Source of the DNA: an uncultured Collinsella sp. | GTDB taxonomy: Bacteria > Actinomycetota > Coriobacteriia > Coriobacteriales > Coriobacteriaceae | Direction of reading: 5' to 3' | Assembly (NCBI GenBank): GCA_902470835.1 | Contig: CABRHR010000038.1 | Coordinates: forward strand, 1 to 18,028 | Length of the DNA: 18,028 nt | Shown: one piece after another, positions 1-6,962 of the stretch | Position numbering within the stretch: position 1 is the stretch's first letter | How the letters are laid out: each line of letters opens with the position of its first letter | Notes under the pieces: generated by a model | Databases searched by the model: none | What the model was told of the DNA's origin: nothing | The model's input: the letters and a program-made list of their open reading frames with translations, nothing else | Translations under genes and position numbers: made by a program

Positions 1-48
1 TCTACACTATCCTCTTCGTCGGCAGCGTCAGATGTGTATAAGAGACAG
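1..48 (+). other. Nextera sequencing adapter (not genomic)
   Basis: Bases 1-7 match the end of the Illumina P5 primer, 8-15 (TATCCTCT) match a Nextera i5 index, 16-29 (TCGTCGGCAGCGTC) are the Nextera read-1 overhang and 30-48 are the 19-base Tn5 mosaic end. The same block returns reverse-complemented at the other end of the window. This is untrimmed library adapter carried into the assembly, so genomic sequence starts at 49. Reading frames that start inside it are meaningless. Confidence 0.98.
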
Positions 49-68
49 GGGCTGATTATTCTTGCGCC

Positions 69-1478
69 CTACATCTCAGGAGCCTTGGCTACGGTCTCGC
101 TCTCTGCCGCAAGTGGGCGGTTGTCGATGCGGCGGCCCAAGCGATCGAGCTTCACGAGCAGCCATTCAATGGGATTCGGCCCTGCGCCTTCCTCGTCGGC
201 AACCAGGTCCATGACGGCGATCTTGGTGCCGTCCTGCTTGAGCGTAACGCTGCCCACCTTGTCGCCCACATGCACCGTGCCCGAAAGATCGTCGTAGCTA
301 ACCTTTTCGGTCACCTCGCCGGCAAGAGAAAACACGGTCGCTTGCGCCGTGGGATCGGCGAGTGTGGCGTCGATTGTCTTATCCGTCCAGTCGGTTTGAC
401 TAATGCGCGCCATAAGCGGGTTGCCGTTGGCGGTCTTTTCTTGCGTGTTGGCGATTGCGACCGTCACCTTGTGGTCGTAGTACCAGTTGGCAAGGGTGGC
501 GGTATCGGTAAAGCGCTGATCGGTGGTGGTGGAGTTCAAAATAACGGTGTAGATCTCGTCGCCGTCGCGGTTGTAGGCGCTCGTAAAGCAATAGCCCGCG
601 TCGTCGGTGGTGCCGGTCTTGCCGCCGATGTTGCCATCTTGGCCCAGCAAATAGTTATGCGTGTCCATGGAATGCGAATGGTCGGTGCCGTCGGCGCCCG
701 TGACCTCGATCCAGGAATCCTCGCTCGCTACGACCTCGCGGATCGTGTCGTTTTTCATGGCCTCCTGCATCATCAGCGCTACGTCGTGTGCGGTTGAGTG
801 CATATCGCCAGCCCACTCATCAAAGTCCAGACCATGCGGGTTTTCAAAAAGCGTACCGGTGCAGCCGAGCTTCTTAGCGCGCTCGTTCATGGCCTTCACA
901 AATGTGGCCTCGGCGTCTTTGGTCTTAGGGTCGATCTTCTTGCCCACATATTCGGCGAGCACGATGGCGGCGTCGTTGCCCGAGGGAATCATCAGGCCGC
1001 GCAGTGCCTGCTCCACGGTAAGCTCGTCGCCTTCGAGCAAGCCGGCGGTCGAATTACCCACGGTGGCCGCGGTGTTGCTCACCGTGACCTTCTCGTCCAT
1101 CTTGCAATTCTCGACGGTTAGGATTGCGGTCATGACCTTGGTGATCGAGGCAATCTTGACCTGCTCATCGGCGCCGCGGGCATAGTAGACGGTGCCGTCT
1201 TTGCCCATGACGAGGGCATTGGTCGCATCGATATCGGGCAGGTTTTCGGCCGTGATGCCGCGCGCATCGGCGGTTTTGCCACAAACATTGTCGGTCGTGA
1301 GCACTTGGGCGCCGGCGACGGTGGGCGCGCCAGCGGCAAGGGCGATAGCGCAGACAAAGCCGGCGGCAAGCTGGGCTGAGCGCTTTGCAAAAGAGGTGAG
1401 GGACTTCACGGATTTCGCTTTCGACGGGATGGTCTTTTCTGGAACTAGAGTATATCGTTTGCCGGCGTCGGCGATCAT
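69..1478 (-). CDS. D-alanyl-D-alanine carboxypeptidase (serine type, PBP5/DacA-like, peptidase S11)
   Basis: This is a secreted low-molecular-weight penicillin-binding protein that removes the terminal D-Ala from peptidoglycan pentapeptides and so limits cross-linking. Counting from the longest frame (TTG at 1520, 483 aa), all three active-site motifs are present in order: SITK at 125-128 with the nucleophile Ser125, SGN at 180-182 and KTG at 301-303. A signal peptide lies at about 38-71: basic residues (KSLTSFAKRS), a hydrophobic stretch, and a likely cleavage after AGA. The C-terminal stretch around 451-463 (IEWLLVKLDRLGR) looks like the amphipathic membrane anchor of this family. The start is uncertain. 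I chose the ATG at 1478 (469 aa), but a GTG at 1409 would give a textbook-length signal peptide, and a TATACT box at 1449-1454 (minus strand) lies just upstream of that GTG. The gene is divergent from a VanR/VanS-like pair. The stop (TAG, 69-71) is only about 20 bases from the insert edge, so its terminator is not visible. Confidence 0.93.
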   Translation of the reverse strand: MIADAGKRYTLVPEKTIPSKAKSVKSLTSFAKRSAQLAAGFVCAIALAAGAPTVAGAQVLTTDNVCGKTADARGITAENLPDIDATNALVMGKDGTVYYARGADEQVKIASITKVMTAILTVENCKMDEKVTVSNTAATVGNSTAGLLEGDELTVEQALRGLMIPSGNDAAIVLAEYVGKKIDPKTKDAEATFVKAMNERAKKLGCTGTLFENPHGLDFDEWAGDMHSTAHDVALMMQEAMKNDTIREVVASEDSWIEVTGADGTDHSHSMDTHNYLLGQDGNIGGKTGTTDDAGYCFTSAYNRDGDEIYTVILNSTTTDQRFTDTATLANWYYDHKVTVAIANTQEKTANGNPLMARISQTDWTDKTIDATLADPTAQATVFSLAGEVTEKVSYDDLSGTVHVGDKVGSVTLKQDGTKIAVMDLVADEEGAGPNPIEWLLVKLDRLGRRIDNRPLAAESETVAKAPEM

Positions 1479-1520
1479 CGCGTGCGTGCGTGGCCCACAT
1501 CCGCTCCCGAACGGGCACAA

Positions 1521-1606
1521 GGGTGCTTAAGGCCGACTTAATCACCCACGCTTGTTGTGTGTGGCGTGCGTCGCCTCGGGCATAATGGAGCGCGAGAGGA
1601 GCACGC
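1521..1606. promoter_or_regulatory. divergent intergenic region, candidate promoter of the VanR-like gene
   Basis: This short spacer separates the carboxypeptidase and the regulator, which are transcribed away from each other. On the plus strand CATAAT (1581-1586) resembles a -10 box, but no -35 box at good spacing is visible. GAGAGGAG at 1594-1601, five bases before the ATG at 1607, is the ribosome site of the regulator. With this -10 the leader would be only about 14 bases. I see no clear operator repeat. Confidence 0.35.
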
Positions 1607-2302
1607 ATGAACGAGCGCATTTTGGTAGTTGATGACGAAAAGGCCATCGCCGACCTAGTGGGCATCTACCTTACAAAAGAAGGCTTTGACGTCCAGATTG
1701 CCTATAGCGGGGCCGATGCCGCCAAGGCAATCTTGGAGCAGGAGTTCGATCTGGCGCTGCTGGATGTCATGCTGCCCGATATCGATGGGTTTGAGCTGCT
1801 GCGTACGATCCGTTCCAGCCATACCTATCCCGTGATCATGCTGACGGCGCGCGATGCCCAGCAAGACAAGATCGGGGGCCTTTCGCTTGGCGCGGACGAT
1901 TACGTGGTTAAGCCGTTCCGTCCGCTGGAGCTCATCGCGCGCGTGCACGCTCAGCTTCGCCGCTACACCAGCTACGGTAGCCGTGCACAGGCGGCCGAGT
2001 TGCCGACCATTCGGCTCGACGGCCTGGAGATCAACCGCGACGCTCGTTCCGTGACGGTGGACGGTGCACCGGTACGCCTCACGCCCACCGAGTATTCAAT
2101 CTTGCTGTATCTGGTCGAGCATCGCGGCAGCGTGGTGGCCGTGGAGGACCTGTTCCGCGCGGTGTGGAACGAGGACTTTATGCCCGGCTCCAACAATACG
2201 GTGATGGTGCATATTCGCCACTTGCGCGAAAAGATCGGCGACGACGCACAAAAGCCGCGCTTTATCAAAAACGTCTGGGGCGTCGGCTACATCATCGAAT
2301 AA
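1607..2302 (+). CDS. VanR-like response regulator (OmpR/PhoB family)
   Basis: This is a cytoplasmic DNA-binding response regulator of 231 aa, a normal length for the OmpR class. The N-terminal receiver domain (about 4-118) has the acidic pair Asp9/Asp10, phospho-acceptor Asp53 in LDVMLPD, Thr80 and Lys102 in VKPF. The C-terminal winged helix (about 135-231) contains LTPTEYSIL, then NNTVMVHIRHLREKIG and FIKNVWGVGYIIE, which read very close to VanR of glycopeptide-resistant enterococci. The ATG has a strong ribosome site (GAGAGGAG, 1594-1601). The kinase gene starts 26 bases after the stop, so the two form an operon. Its targets are not shown by the sequence. The divergent D,D-carboxypeptidase is the obvious candidate, as no vanHAX genes are present. 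The VanR-like call rests on remembered family sequence, so the subfamily is less certain than the OmpR class. Confidence 0.92.
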   Translation: MNERILVVDDEKAIADLVGIYLTKEGFDVQIAYSGADAAKAILEQEFDLALLDVMLPDIDGFELLRTIRSSHTYPVIMLTARDAQQDKIGGLSLGADDYVVKPFRPLELIARVHAQLRRYTSYGSRAQAAELPTIRLDGLEINRDARSVTVDGAPVRLTPTEYSILLYLVEHRGSVVAVEDLFRAVWNEDFMPGSNNTVMVHIRHLREKIGDDAQKPRFIKNVWGVGYIIE

Positions 2303-2328
2303 CGCTTTTCGCTTGTGAGGATCTTGAT

Positions 2329-3567
2329 ATGACAAAAGACGATAGGCAAGCGTTCGAGGTGCCCGATCGGCTCTTTGAATACGTGAGATCGGTCGTCGAC
2401 AACCGCGCGCTTGCAACGGTGCTGCTCTTTTTGCTGAGCCTGCTGCTGATTGGCATCGATAACATCGCTGGAATCTTGACGGTGCTGCTTGTCGGCTTTT
2501 TGCTGATCGATCGATTTGAGATCGTGCGCCGCTGCATGGTGATTGGCGGCGCCGCGTGGGCCATGACGTTGGCGATTGGCGCCATGGCGCTCGGCGGCAT
2601 CGAAGGGCCGGTGCTGTTCGATGCCGGCTTTGTATTCAACATGCTTGGCTTTGTGCTGGCGCTTGCCGCGTGCGTGCTGTTCTTGTGCGGTCGCGCCCTG
2701 TACTACCAGGGCTACGAACAGGGCGAGCAGCATGCCGACCGCGTGCTCGCGGCTCGCATCCAGGACCGCCTGATCGATCATCCCGACACCTGGGACAACA
2801 TCGACGGCGACTTCTTGGAGGTCGAGGGCGCTCTTAACCGCGTGCGTGACCGTGAACGCAAGGTGCGGCAAGCTTTGCGCGACGAATCGCATCGCAAGGA
2901 CGATCTGGTCACGTACTTGGCACATGACCTACGCACCCCGCTTGCCAGTGTGGTGGGCTATCTTTCGCTGCTGCAAGAGGCTCCTGAGCTGCCGGTTGAG
3001 CAACGTGCGCACTTTACGGGCGTGGCGCTCGACAAGGCGCACCGGCTCGATGCGCTCATCGAGGAGTTCTTCGATATCACGCGCTTTGACTTCCACGATA
3101 TCGTGCTCACGCGCGGCTATGTTGATCTGGGGTTGCTGCTGGCTCAGGTGGCTGACGAGTTCTATCCCATCCTCAACGAGCAGCATAAGGAAGTCCAAGT
3201 TGATATTCGCGAGGACCTGACGGTGCTCGTGGATGGCGACAAGATGGCCCGCGTGTTCAACAACATCATGAAAAACGCCGTCGCCTATAGCTATGAGGGC
3301 TCGACCATCACGATCGAGGCCAGACGCCGGGACGATGGCGGCGTGCGCGTGCGCTTTATCAATCAGGGCGATCCCATCCCTGAGGCTAAGCTCAAGGTGA
3401 TCTTTGAGAAGTTCTATCGCCTGGATGCGGCGCGTGCGACCAATCGCGGTGGTGCCGGTCTGGGCCTCGCTATTGCCAAGGAGATTATCGCGGCACACGG
3501 CGGTACCGTTGCATGTGAATCGACGCCCGAACACACGATATTCACCATCGAGCTGCCCGCCGCATAG
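2329..3567 (+). CDS. VanS-like sensor histidine kinase with four-helix membrane domain
   Basis: This is a membrane sensor kinase and the probable partner of the VanR-like regulator upstream. The ATG at 2329 follows TGAGGA at about 2315-2320; the open frame extends further 5' but lies inside the regulator gene, so the shorter 412-aa form is chosen. Four hydrophobic segments occur at about 27-43, 47-62, 70-90 and 102-121, with almost no extracytoplasmic loop. A linker (about 125-190) follows without a clear HAMP domain. The catalytic core has the H-box YLAHDLRTPL with His199, the N-box NNIMKN at 311-316, FEKFYR at 359-364 and the glycine box GGAGLGLA at 374-381. Core phrases such as GYLSLLQEAPELP, EEFFDITRFD and RVFNNIMKNAVAYS are strikingly VanS-like. 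The membrane domain differs from the two-helix sensor with an external loop known from VanS proteins, so the signal may be sensed within the membrane. Confidence 0.9.
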   Translation: MTKDDRQAFEVPDRLFEYVRSVVDNRALATVLLFLLSLLLIGIDNIAGILTVLLVGFLLIDRFEIVRRCMVIGGAAWAMTLAIGAMALGGIEGPVLFDAGFVFNMLGFVLALAACVLFLCGRALYYQGYEQGEQHADRVLAARIQDRLIDHPDTWDNIDGDFLEVEGALNRVRDRERKVRQALRDESHRKDDLVTYLAHDLRTPLASVVGYLSLLQEAPELPVEQRAHFTGVALDKAHRLDALIEEFFDITRFDFHDIVLTRGYVDLGLLLAQVADEFYPILNEQHKEVQVDIREDLTVLVDGDKMARVFNNIMKNAVAYSYEGSTITIEARRRDDGGVRVRFINQGDPIPEAKLKVIFEKFYRLDAARATNRGGAGLGLAIAKEIIAAHGGTVACESTPEHTIFTIELPAA

Positions 3568-3578
3568 CCAGCGTGCCC

Positions 3579-3617
3579 TTACAAACATTTGACAATGCGC
3601 TCACGTGTATATGAGCC
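3579..3617 (+). promoter_or_regulatory. candidate promoter and Pho-box-like repeats upstream of pstB
   Basis: A perfect -35 hexamer TTGACA sits at 3589-3594, about 80 bases before the pstB start. The best -10 candidates (TATATG 3608-3613, TATGAG 3610-3615) are spaced only 13-15 bases away, so the pair is imperfect. TTACAA at 3579-3584 starts 10 bases before TTGACA, giving two related hexamers about one helical turn apart, as in PhoP boxes of Bacillus. Because a PhoB-like gene lies downstream, autoregulation is plausible, but two hexamers are weak evidence. Confidence 0.35.
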
Positions 3618-3670
3618 GCGATTCCTACTATCGATACTGCTGAATTGATATCGATGTGGAGGTATGCGGT

Positions 3671-4546
3671 ATGACGGCTGCTGCGGCTGTGGAGCCCACG
3701 GAGCTTGAAGAACTCATGAAAGCGCAGGCCGAGGCCGCGCGCGAGCGCGAGGCTGGGGATGCGACTCGCCCCACGGCAGAGGATCTTGCCGCCTCGCCGA
3801 CGCGCATCGATGTCGAGGGCCTCGACCTGTTCTATGGCGACCATCATGCGCTCAAGGACGTGAATATCAAGATCCGCGACAAGCAGATCACCTCGTTCAT
3901 CGGGCCTTCGGGCTGCGGAAAGTCCACGTTGCTGCGCTGCTTTAACCGCATGAACGACGGCATCAAGGATTGCCGCATCGAGGGCAAGATTGCGCTCGAT
4001 GGTCAAGATATCCTGGGCGATTACGACATCTGCCGTTTGCGCCAGCGCGTGGGCATGGTGTTCCAGCGCCCCAACCCGTTTCCCATGAGCATCTACGACA
4101 ACGTCGCGTATGGTCCGCGCGGCATGGGTGTGCGCGACCGCGTCGTGCTCGATGAGTTGGTCGAGGACTCCCTGCATCGCGCTGCCCTGTGGGACGAGGT
4201 CAAGGACAAGCTCAAGGAGTCGGGCCTGGGTCTTTCGGGTGGACAGCAGCAGCGCCTGTGCATCGCCCGCGCACTTGCCGTGCAGCCCGACATTCTGTTG
4301 ATGGACGAGCCGACCTCGGCACTCGACCCTGTGTCGACGCTGGTGGTGGAGCAGCTGGCCTGCGAGCTCAAAGAGACCTGTACGCTCGTGGTCGTTACGC
4401 ACAATATGCAGCAGGCGGCGCGTATCTCCGACTCGGTCGCGTTTTTCTTGCTGGGTGAGTTGGTGGAGCATGCGCCCGCCGCGCAACTCTTCAAGAATCC
4501 GACCGATCCGCGCACGGCGGATTATTTGACGGGACGTTTTGGCTGA
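3671..4546 (+). CDS. pstB: phosphate ABC transporter ATP-binding protein PstB
   Basis: This is the ATPase of the high-affinity phosphate importer PstSCAB, working at the cytoplasmic face of the membrane. The 291-aa protein has Walker A GPSGCGKST (78-86), the Q-loop (Gln132), PstB-typical FNRMND (91-96) and NPFPMSIYDNVAYGPR (135-150), the ABC signature LSGGQ (188-192), Walker B LLMDEP (209-214) and the switch histidine His244. I chose the ATG at 3671 because GGAGG at 3658-3662 is well placed for it; a GTG at 3656 is in frame but overlaps that site. The first 45 or so residues form an Ala/Glu-rich extension before the ABC fold. The usual partners pstS, pstC, pstA and phoU are absent: a VanS-like kinase lies upstream and a PhoB/PhoR-like pair downstream. 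PstB could serve a transporter encoded elsewhere or feed phosphate status to the adjacent kinase. Confidence 0.95.
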   Translation: MTAAAAVEPTELEELMKAQAEAAREREAGDATRPTAEDLAASPTRIDVEGLDLFYGDHHALKDVNIKIRDKQITSFIGPSGCGKSTLLRCFNRMNDGIKDCRIEGKIALDGQDILGDYDICRLRQRVGMVFQRPNPFPMSIYDNVAYGPRGMGVRDRVVLDELVEDSLHRAALWDEVKDKLKESGLGLSGGQQQRLCIARALAVQPDILLMDEPTSALDPVSTLVVEQLACELKETCTLVVVTHNMQQAARISDSVAFFLLGELVEHAPAAQLFKNPTDPRTADYLTGRFG

Positions 4547-4556
4547 TACCATCTAG

Positions 4557-4570
4557 TAAAGGTACCTTTA
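4557..4570. promoter_or_regulatory. 14-bp perfect palindrome upstream of the PhoB-like gene
   Basis: TAAAGGTACCTTTA reads identically on both strands and sits in the 64-base gap between pstB and the PhoB-like start. TAAGAT at 4575-4580 could be a -10 box directly after it, although no -35 box is evident. A dimeric repressor or regulator site is the simplest reading. As an RNA it would be a poor terminator, because no hairpin loop remains and there is no T-run after it. Confidence 0.4.
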
Positions 4571-4610
4571 GGGTTAAGATGCGGTCATGCCGGCCGCAAA
4601 GGGGTTCAAC

Positions 4611-5339
4611 ATGATCTATTACGTCGAGGACGATGACAACATCAGGGATTTGACGGTCTATGCACTGCGCAAGCAGGGGATCGAGGCCGAAGGCTTTTCG
4701 TGCGACGGCGAGTTTAAGGCCGCCGTGGCGCGACGGGTACCCGATGCCGTCCTGCTCGACATCATGCTGCCCGATACCGATGGCTTGGCGATTATGCGCC
4801 GCCTGCGTGCCGATCGCCTGACGGCGACGGTGCCCATCATGATGCTTACCGCCAAGGATACCGAGCTCGACAAGGTGATGGCGCTCGATGGCGGCGCCGA
4901 CGATTACCTGACTAAACCCTTCTCGCTCATGGAGCTTGCGAGCCGCTGCCGCGCACTGCTGCGTCGCGGCGGCATGGTCAAGCAGGCGAGCGATGTGCTC
5001 AGCGTGGGCGACATCGTGCTCTCGCCCAGCCATCGCGAGGTGACCGTTGCCGGCGAGCCGCTTAAGCTCACCCTGCGCGAGTTCGACCTACTCGAGTATC
5101 TCATGCGCAAGCCCGGCGTGGTCTTTACCCGCGAGTCGTTGCTGCAGAGCGTGTGGGGCTGGGACTTCGACGGCGGTTCGCGCACCGTTGACGTGCACGT
5201 GCAGACGCTTCGCCAAAAACTGGGCGAGCATGCCGGCGCCATCGAGACCGTGCGCGGCGTGGGCTACCGCTTGGCCGAGCCTTCTGCCGGTGATGGTGCC
5301 GAAGGTGACGGCACCGCGGCCACCGCATCGGAGGAGTAA
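4611..5339 (+). CDS. PhoB-like response regulator (OmpR family)
   Basis: This is a 242-aa cytoplasmic two-component regulator. The receiver domain (1-115) has acidic residues in VEDDDN (5-10), phospho-acceptor Asp50 in LLDIMLPD, Thr80 and Lys102 in TKPF. The winged-helix effector (about 128-222) contains LTLREFDLLEYLM, SLLQSVWGWDF, RTVDVHVQTLRQKLG and TVRGVGYRL. The final 20 residues are an Ala/Gly/Glu-rich tail. The ATG at 4611 is preferred over the one at 4587 because AGGGG at 4600-4604 is correctly spaced and the protein then begins directly with the first beta strand, as usual. The kinase gene begins 3 bases after its stop. Position after pstB and the partner kinase type suggest control of phosphate genes, but regulators of this class cannot be told apart by sequence alone. 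Confidence 0.88.
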   Translation: MIYYVEDDDNIRDLTVYALRKQGIEAEGFSCDGEFKAAVARRVPDAVLLDIMLPDTDGLAIMRRLRADRLTATVPIMMLTAKDTELDKVMALDGGADDYLTKPFSLMELASRCRALLRRGGMVKQASDVLSVGDIVLSPSHREVTVAGEPLKLTLREFDLLEYLMRKPGVVFTRESLLQSVWGWDFDGGSRTVDVHVQTLRQKLGEHAGAIETVRGVGYRLAEPSAGDGAEGDGTAATASEE

Positions 5340-5342
5340 CCC

Positions 5343-6767
5343 GTGGTCTTCGCCCCCCAGGGAAAATATACGCTGTCGCACCGCGTTTTTGTGACGATCT
5401 TTGTCTGCGCCATGGCGGTTATCGTGGCGTTTACGGTGCTGGGTGCGTTCTTTGTGCAAAACACCTTGGCGGATGCCACGAGTGCCAATCTGGCACAGGA
5501 AACTGAGCTCATTGCTGCCGCCCTCGACGAGCAGCAGGAGCCCATCCCGTTCTTGCGTAGCCTCGATCGCGAGGACTTGCGCATCACGCTGATTAACAAG
5601 GATGGATCGGTTGCCTACGACAACGAGGCGTCGCCTTCCACACTGCCCAACCATGGCGATCGCCCCGAGGTCATCGAGGCCTTTGAGAGTGGTTCGGGTT
5701 CCGCGGAGCGCGCAAGCTCTACGCTCGACGAGATTATGCTGTATCGCGCCGTCGCCCTTGATAACGGTCAGGTTGTCCGCTTGGCGCAGGCCCAGCCTGG
5801 CGTTGCGGCGATTTTGCTGTCGATGGTGGCGCCGATGCTGCTTATCGCAGCAGCGGGTGCGGTACTCTCGTTTTTTATGGCGCGCCGCGAGTCCCGTGCC
5901 ATCATCGCGCCGTTGCAAGAGGTGGATTTGGACCACCCACGCCGTAGCTATGAGCACGCCTATGCCGAGATGGTCCCCATGCTTGAGCGTATCGAGTCGC
6001 AGCGCCAGGAGCTCAAGCGCCAAATGGCGGTGCTAGCGGACAACGACCGTATGCGCCGCGAGTTCACGGCGAATATCACCCATGAGCTCAAGACGCCGCT
6101 TACGGCGATTTCGGGCTATGCTGAGCTCATCGCAAACGGCATGGTCGAGGGTGAGGACGATCTGCGCACCTTCGGCGGCCGCATCTACCGTGAGGCGGGC
6201 CGTTTGGCGGCGCTCGTCAACGATATCCTCACGCTTTCGAACTTGGATGAGGCCGAGCGTGCGAGCGATGGCGAGGCGGTGCCCATTGGCTCAACGGAGC
6301 CCATTGAGCTTTCGCGTGCTATCTACGCGGTCGAGCAGCGTCTTGAGCAGGTCGCTCGCCAGGCAAATGTGACGATAGGCCATGAGACCAAGCCTGTGGT
6401 CGTCGAAGGCGTATCGCGTCTGATCGATGAGCTCATCTATAACCTGGCGAGCAACGCCATTCGCTACAACCGGCCCGGCGGTACGGTGACGCTGCGGTGC
6501 GGAACCAACGACGACGGGCACCCGTATCTGTCGGTTGCCGATACTGGTATTGGCATTGCGCCCGAGGAGCAGGGTAAGGTATTCGAGCGTTTCTATCGCG
6601 TTGACAAGAGCCGCTCTAAAGCGCGCGGTGGAACGGGCCTGGGTCTGGCCATCGTCAAGCATGCCGCCCTGTATCATCACGCCTCGCTCGATCTGTCGAG
6701 CGAGCTGGGGGTGGGGACCACCATCACGGTGACGTTTCCCATACAGCAGGATGAGCCATTCGCATAG
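5343..6767 (+). CDS. PhoR-like sensor histidine kinase
   Basis: This is a 474-aa membrane sensor kinase and partner of the regulator just upstream. It starts at GTG 5343, with GGAGGAG (5330-5336) lying across the end of the upstream gene, which suggests coupled translation. One helix at about 16-38 and another at about 157-179 enclose an extracytoplasmic sensor of about 120 residues. A short linker (IIAPLQEVDLDHPRRSYEHAY, 187-207) leads to a helical stretch. The H-box is NITHELKTPLT with His247, the N-box NLASNAIRYN (367-376), the G1 box VADTGIGI (398-405), the F-box FERFYR (414-419) and the G2 box GGTGLGLAIVKH (429-440). The architecture matches PhoR-type kinases of Gram-positive bacteria. 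Its stop is followed by a terminator-like hairpin. The ligand or signal is not evident; the adjacent pstB makes phosphate the leading guess. Confidence 0.88.
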   Translation: MVFAPQGKYTLSHRVFVTIFVCAMAVIVAFTVLGAFFVQNTLADATSANLAQETELIAAALDEQQEPIPFLRSLDREDLRITLINKDGSVAYDNEASPSTLPNHGDRPEVIEAFESGSGSAERASSTLDEIMLYRAVALDNGQVVRLAQAQPGVAAILLSMVAPMLLIAAAGAVLSFFMARRESRAIIAPLQEVDLDHPRRSYEHAYAEMVPMLERIESQRQELKRQMAVLADNDRMRREFTANITHELKTPLTAISGYAELIANGMVEGEDDLRTFGGRIYREAGRLAALVNDILTLSNLDEAERASDGEAVPIGSTEPIELSRAIYAVEQRLEQVARQANVTIGHETKPVVVEGVSRLIDELIYNLASNAIRYNRPGGTVTLRCGTNDDGHPYLSVADTGIGIAPEEQGKVFERFYRVDKSRSKARGGTGLGLAIVKHAALYHHASLDLSSELGVGTTITVTFPIQQDEPFA

Positions 6768-6792
6768 CGATACAACATAGATATTGATGTAG

Positions 6793-6835
6793 ACGCCGCA
6801 TTTGACTTTCGGGTGCGGCGTTGTTGTGCAATTTT
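6793..6835 (+). terminator. terminator-like hairpin after the PhoR-like gene
   Basis: ACGCCGCA (6793-6800) and TGCGGCGT (6814-6821) form a perfect 8-bp stem around a 13-base loop. The tail TTGTTGTGCAATTTT is T-rich but interrupted. It probably ends the pstB-regulator-kinase transcript. Confidence 0.65.
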
Positions 6836-6886
6836 ACGATTGCTTCCGACATTTTTACAGGAGAGCCTGTTTCTTATGTATAGAGT

Positions 6887-6915
6887 TTGGTCTCGGTAAA
6901 AAGATGCGATAACAT
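6887..6915 (+). promoter_or_regulatory. candidate promoter of the cps regulatory cassette
   Basis: TTGGTC (6887-6892) and TAACAT (6910-6915) stand 17 bases apart and match the -35 and -10 consensus in 3 and 4 of 6 positions. Transcription would begin near 6922, giving a leader of about 40 bases. The rest of the 195-base gap holds the preceding terminator and a small ACAGG/CCTGT hairpin (6857-6870); I see no gene in it. Confidence 0.35.
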
Positions 6916-6962
6916 ACGGACAGTTTTGTCAATCCGAACTGGGGAAATGAAAGGCAAGCTGC

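Noticed and set aside
34..297. Small protein starting in the first 50 bases, plus strand
   Set aside because: Its start lies in the adapter, and the rest is the antisense of the carboxypeptidase gene.
2164..2328. Longer N-terminus for the VanS-like kinase
   Set aside because: The upstream 55 codons lie within the regulator gene in another frame, are rich in Arg with no membrane character, and a good ribosome site precedes the ATG at 2329.
69..3567. Vancomycin resistance cluster
   Set aside because: No VanH, VanA/B ligase, VanX or zinc-type VanY is encoded here; only the regulatory pair is Van-like, so resistance cannot be claimed.
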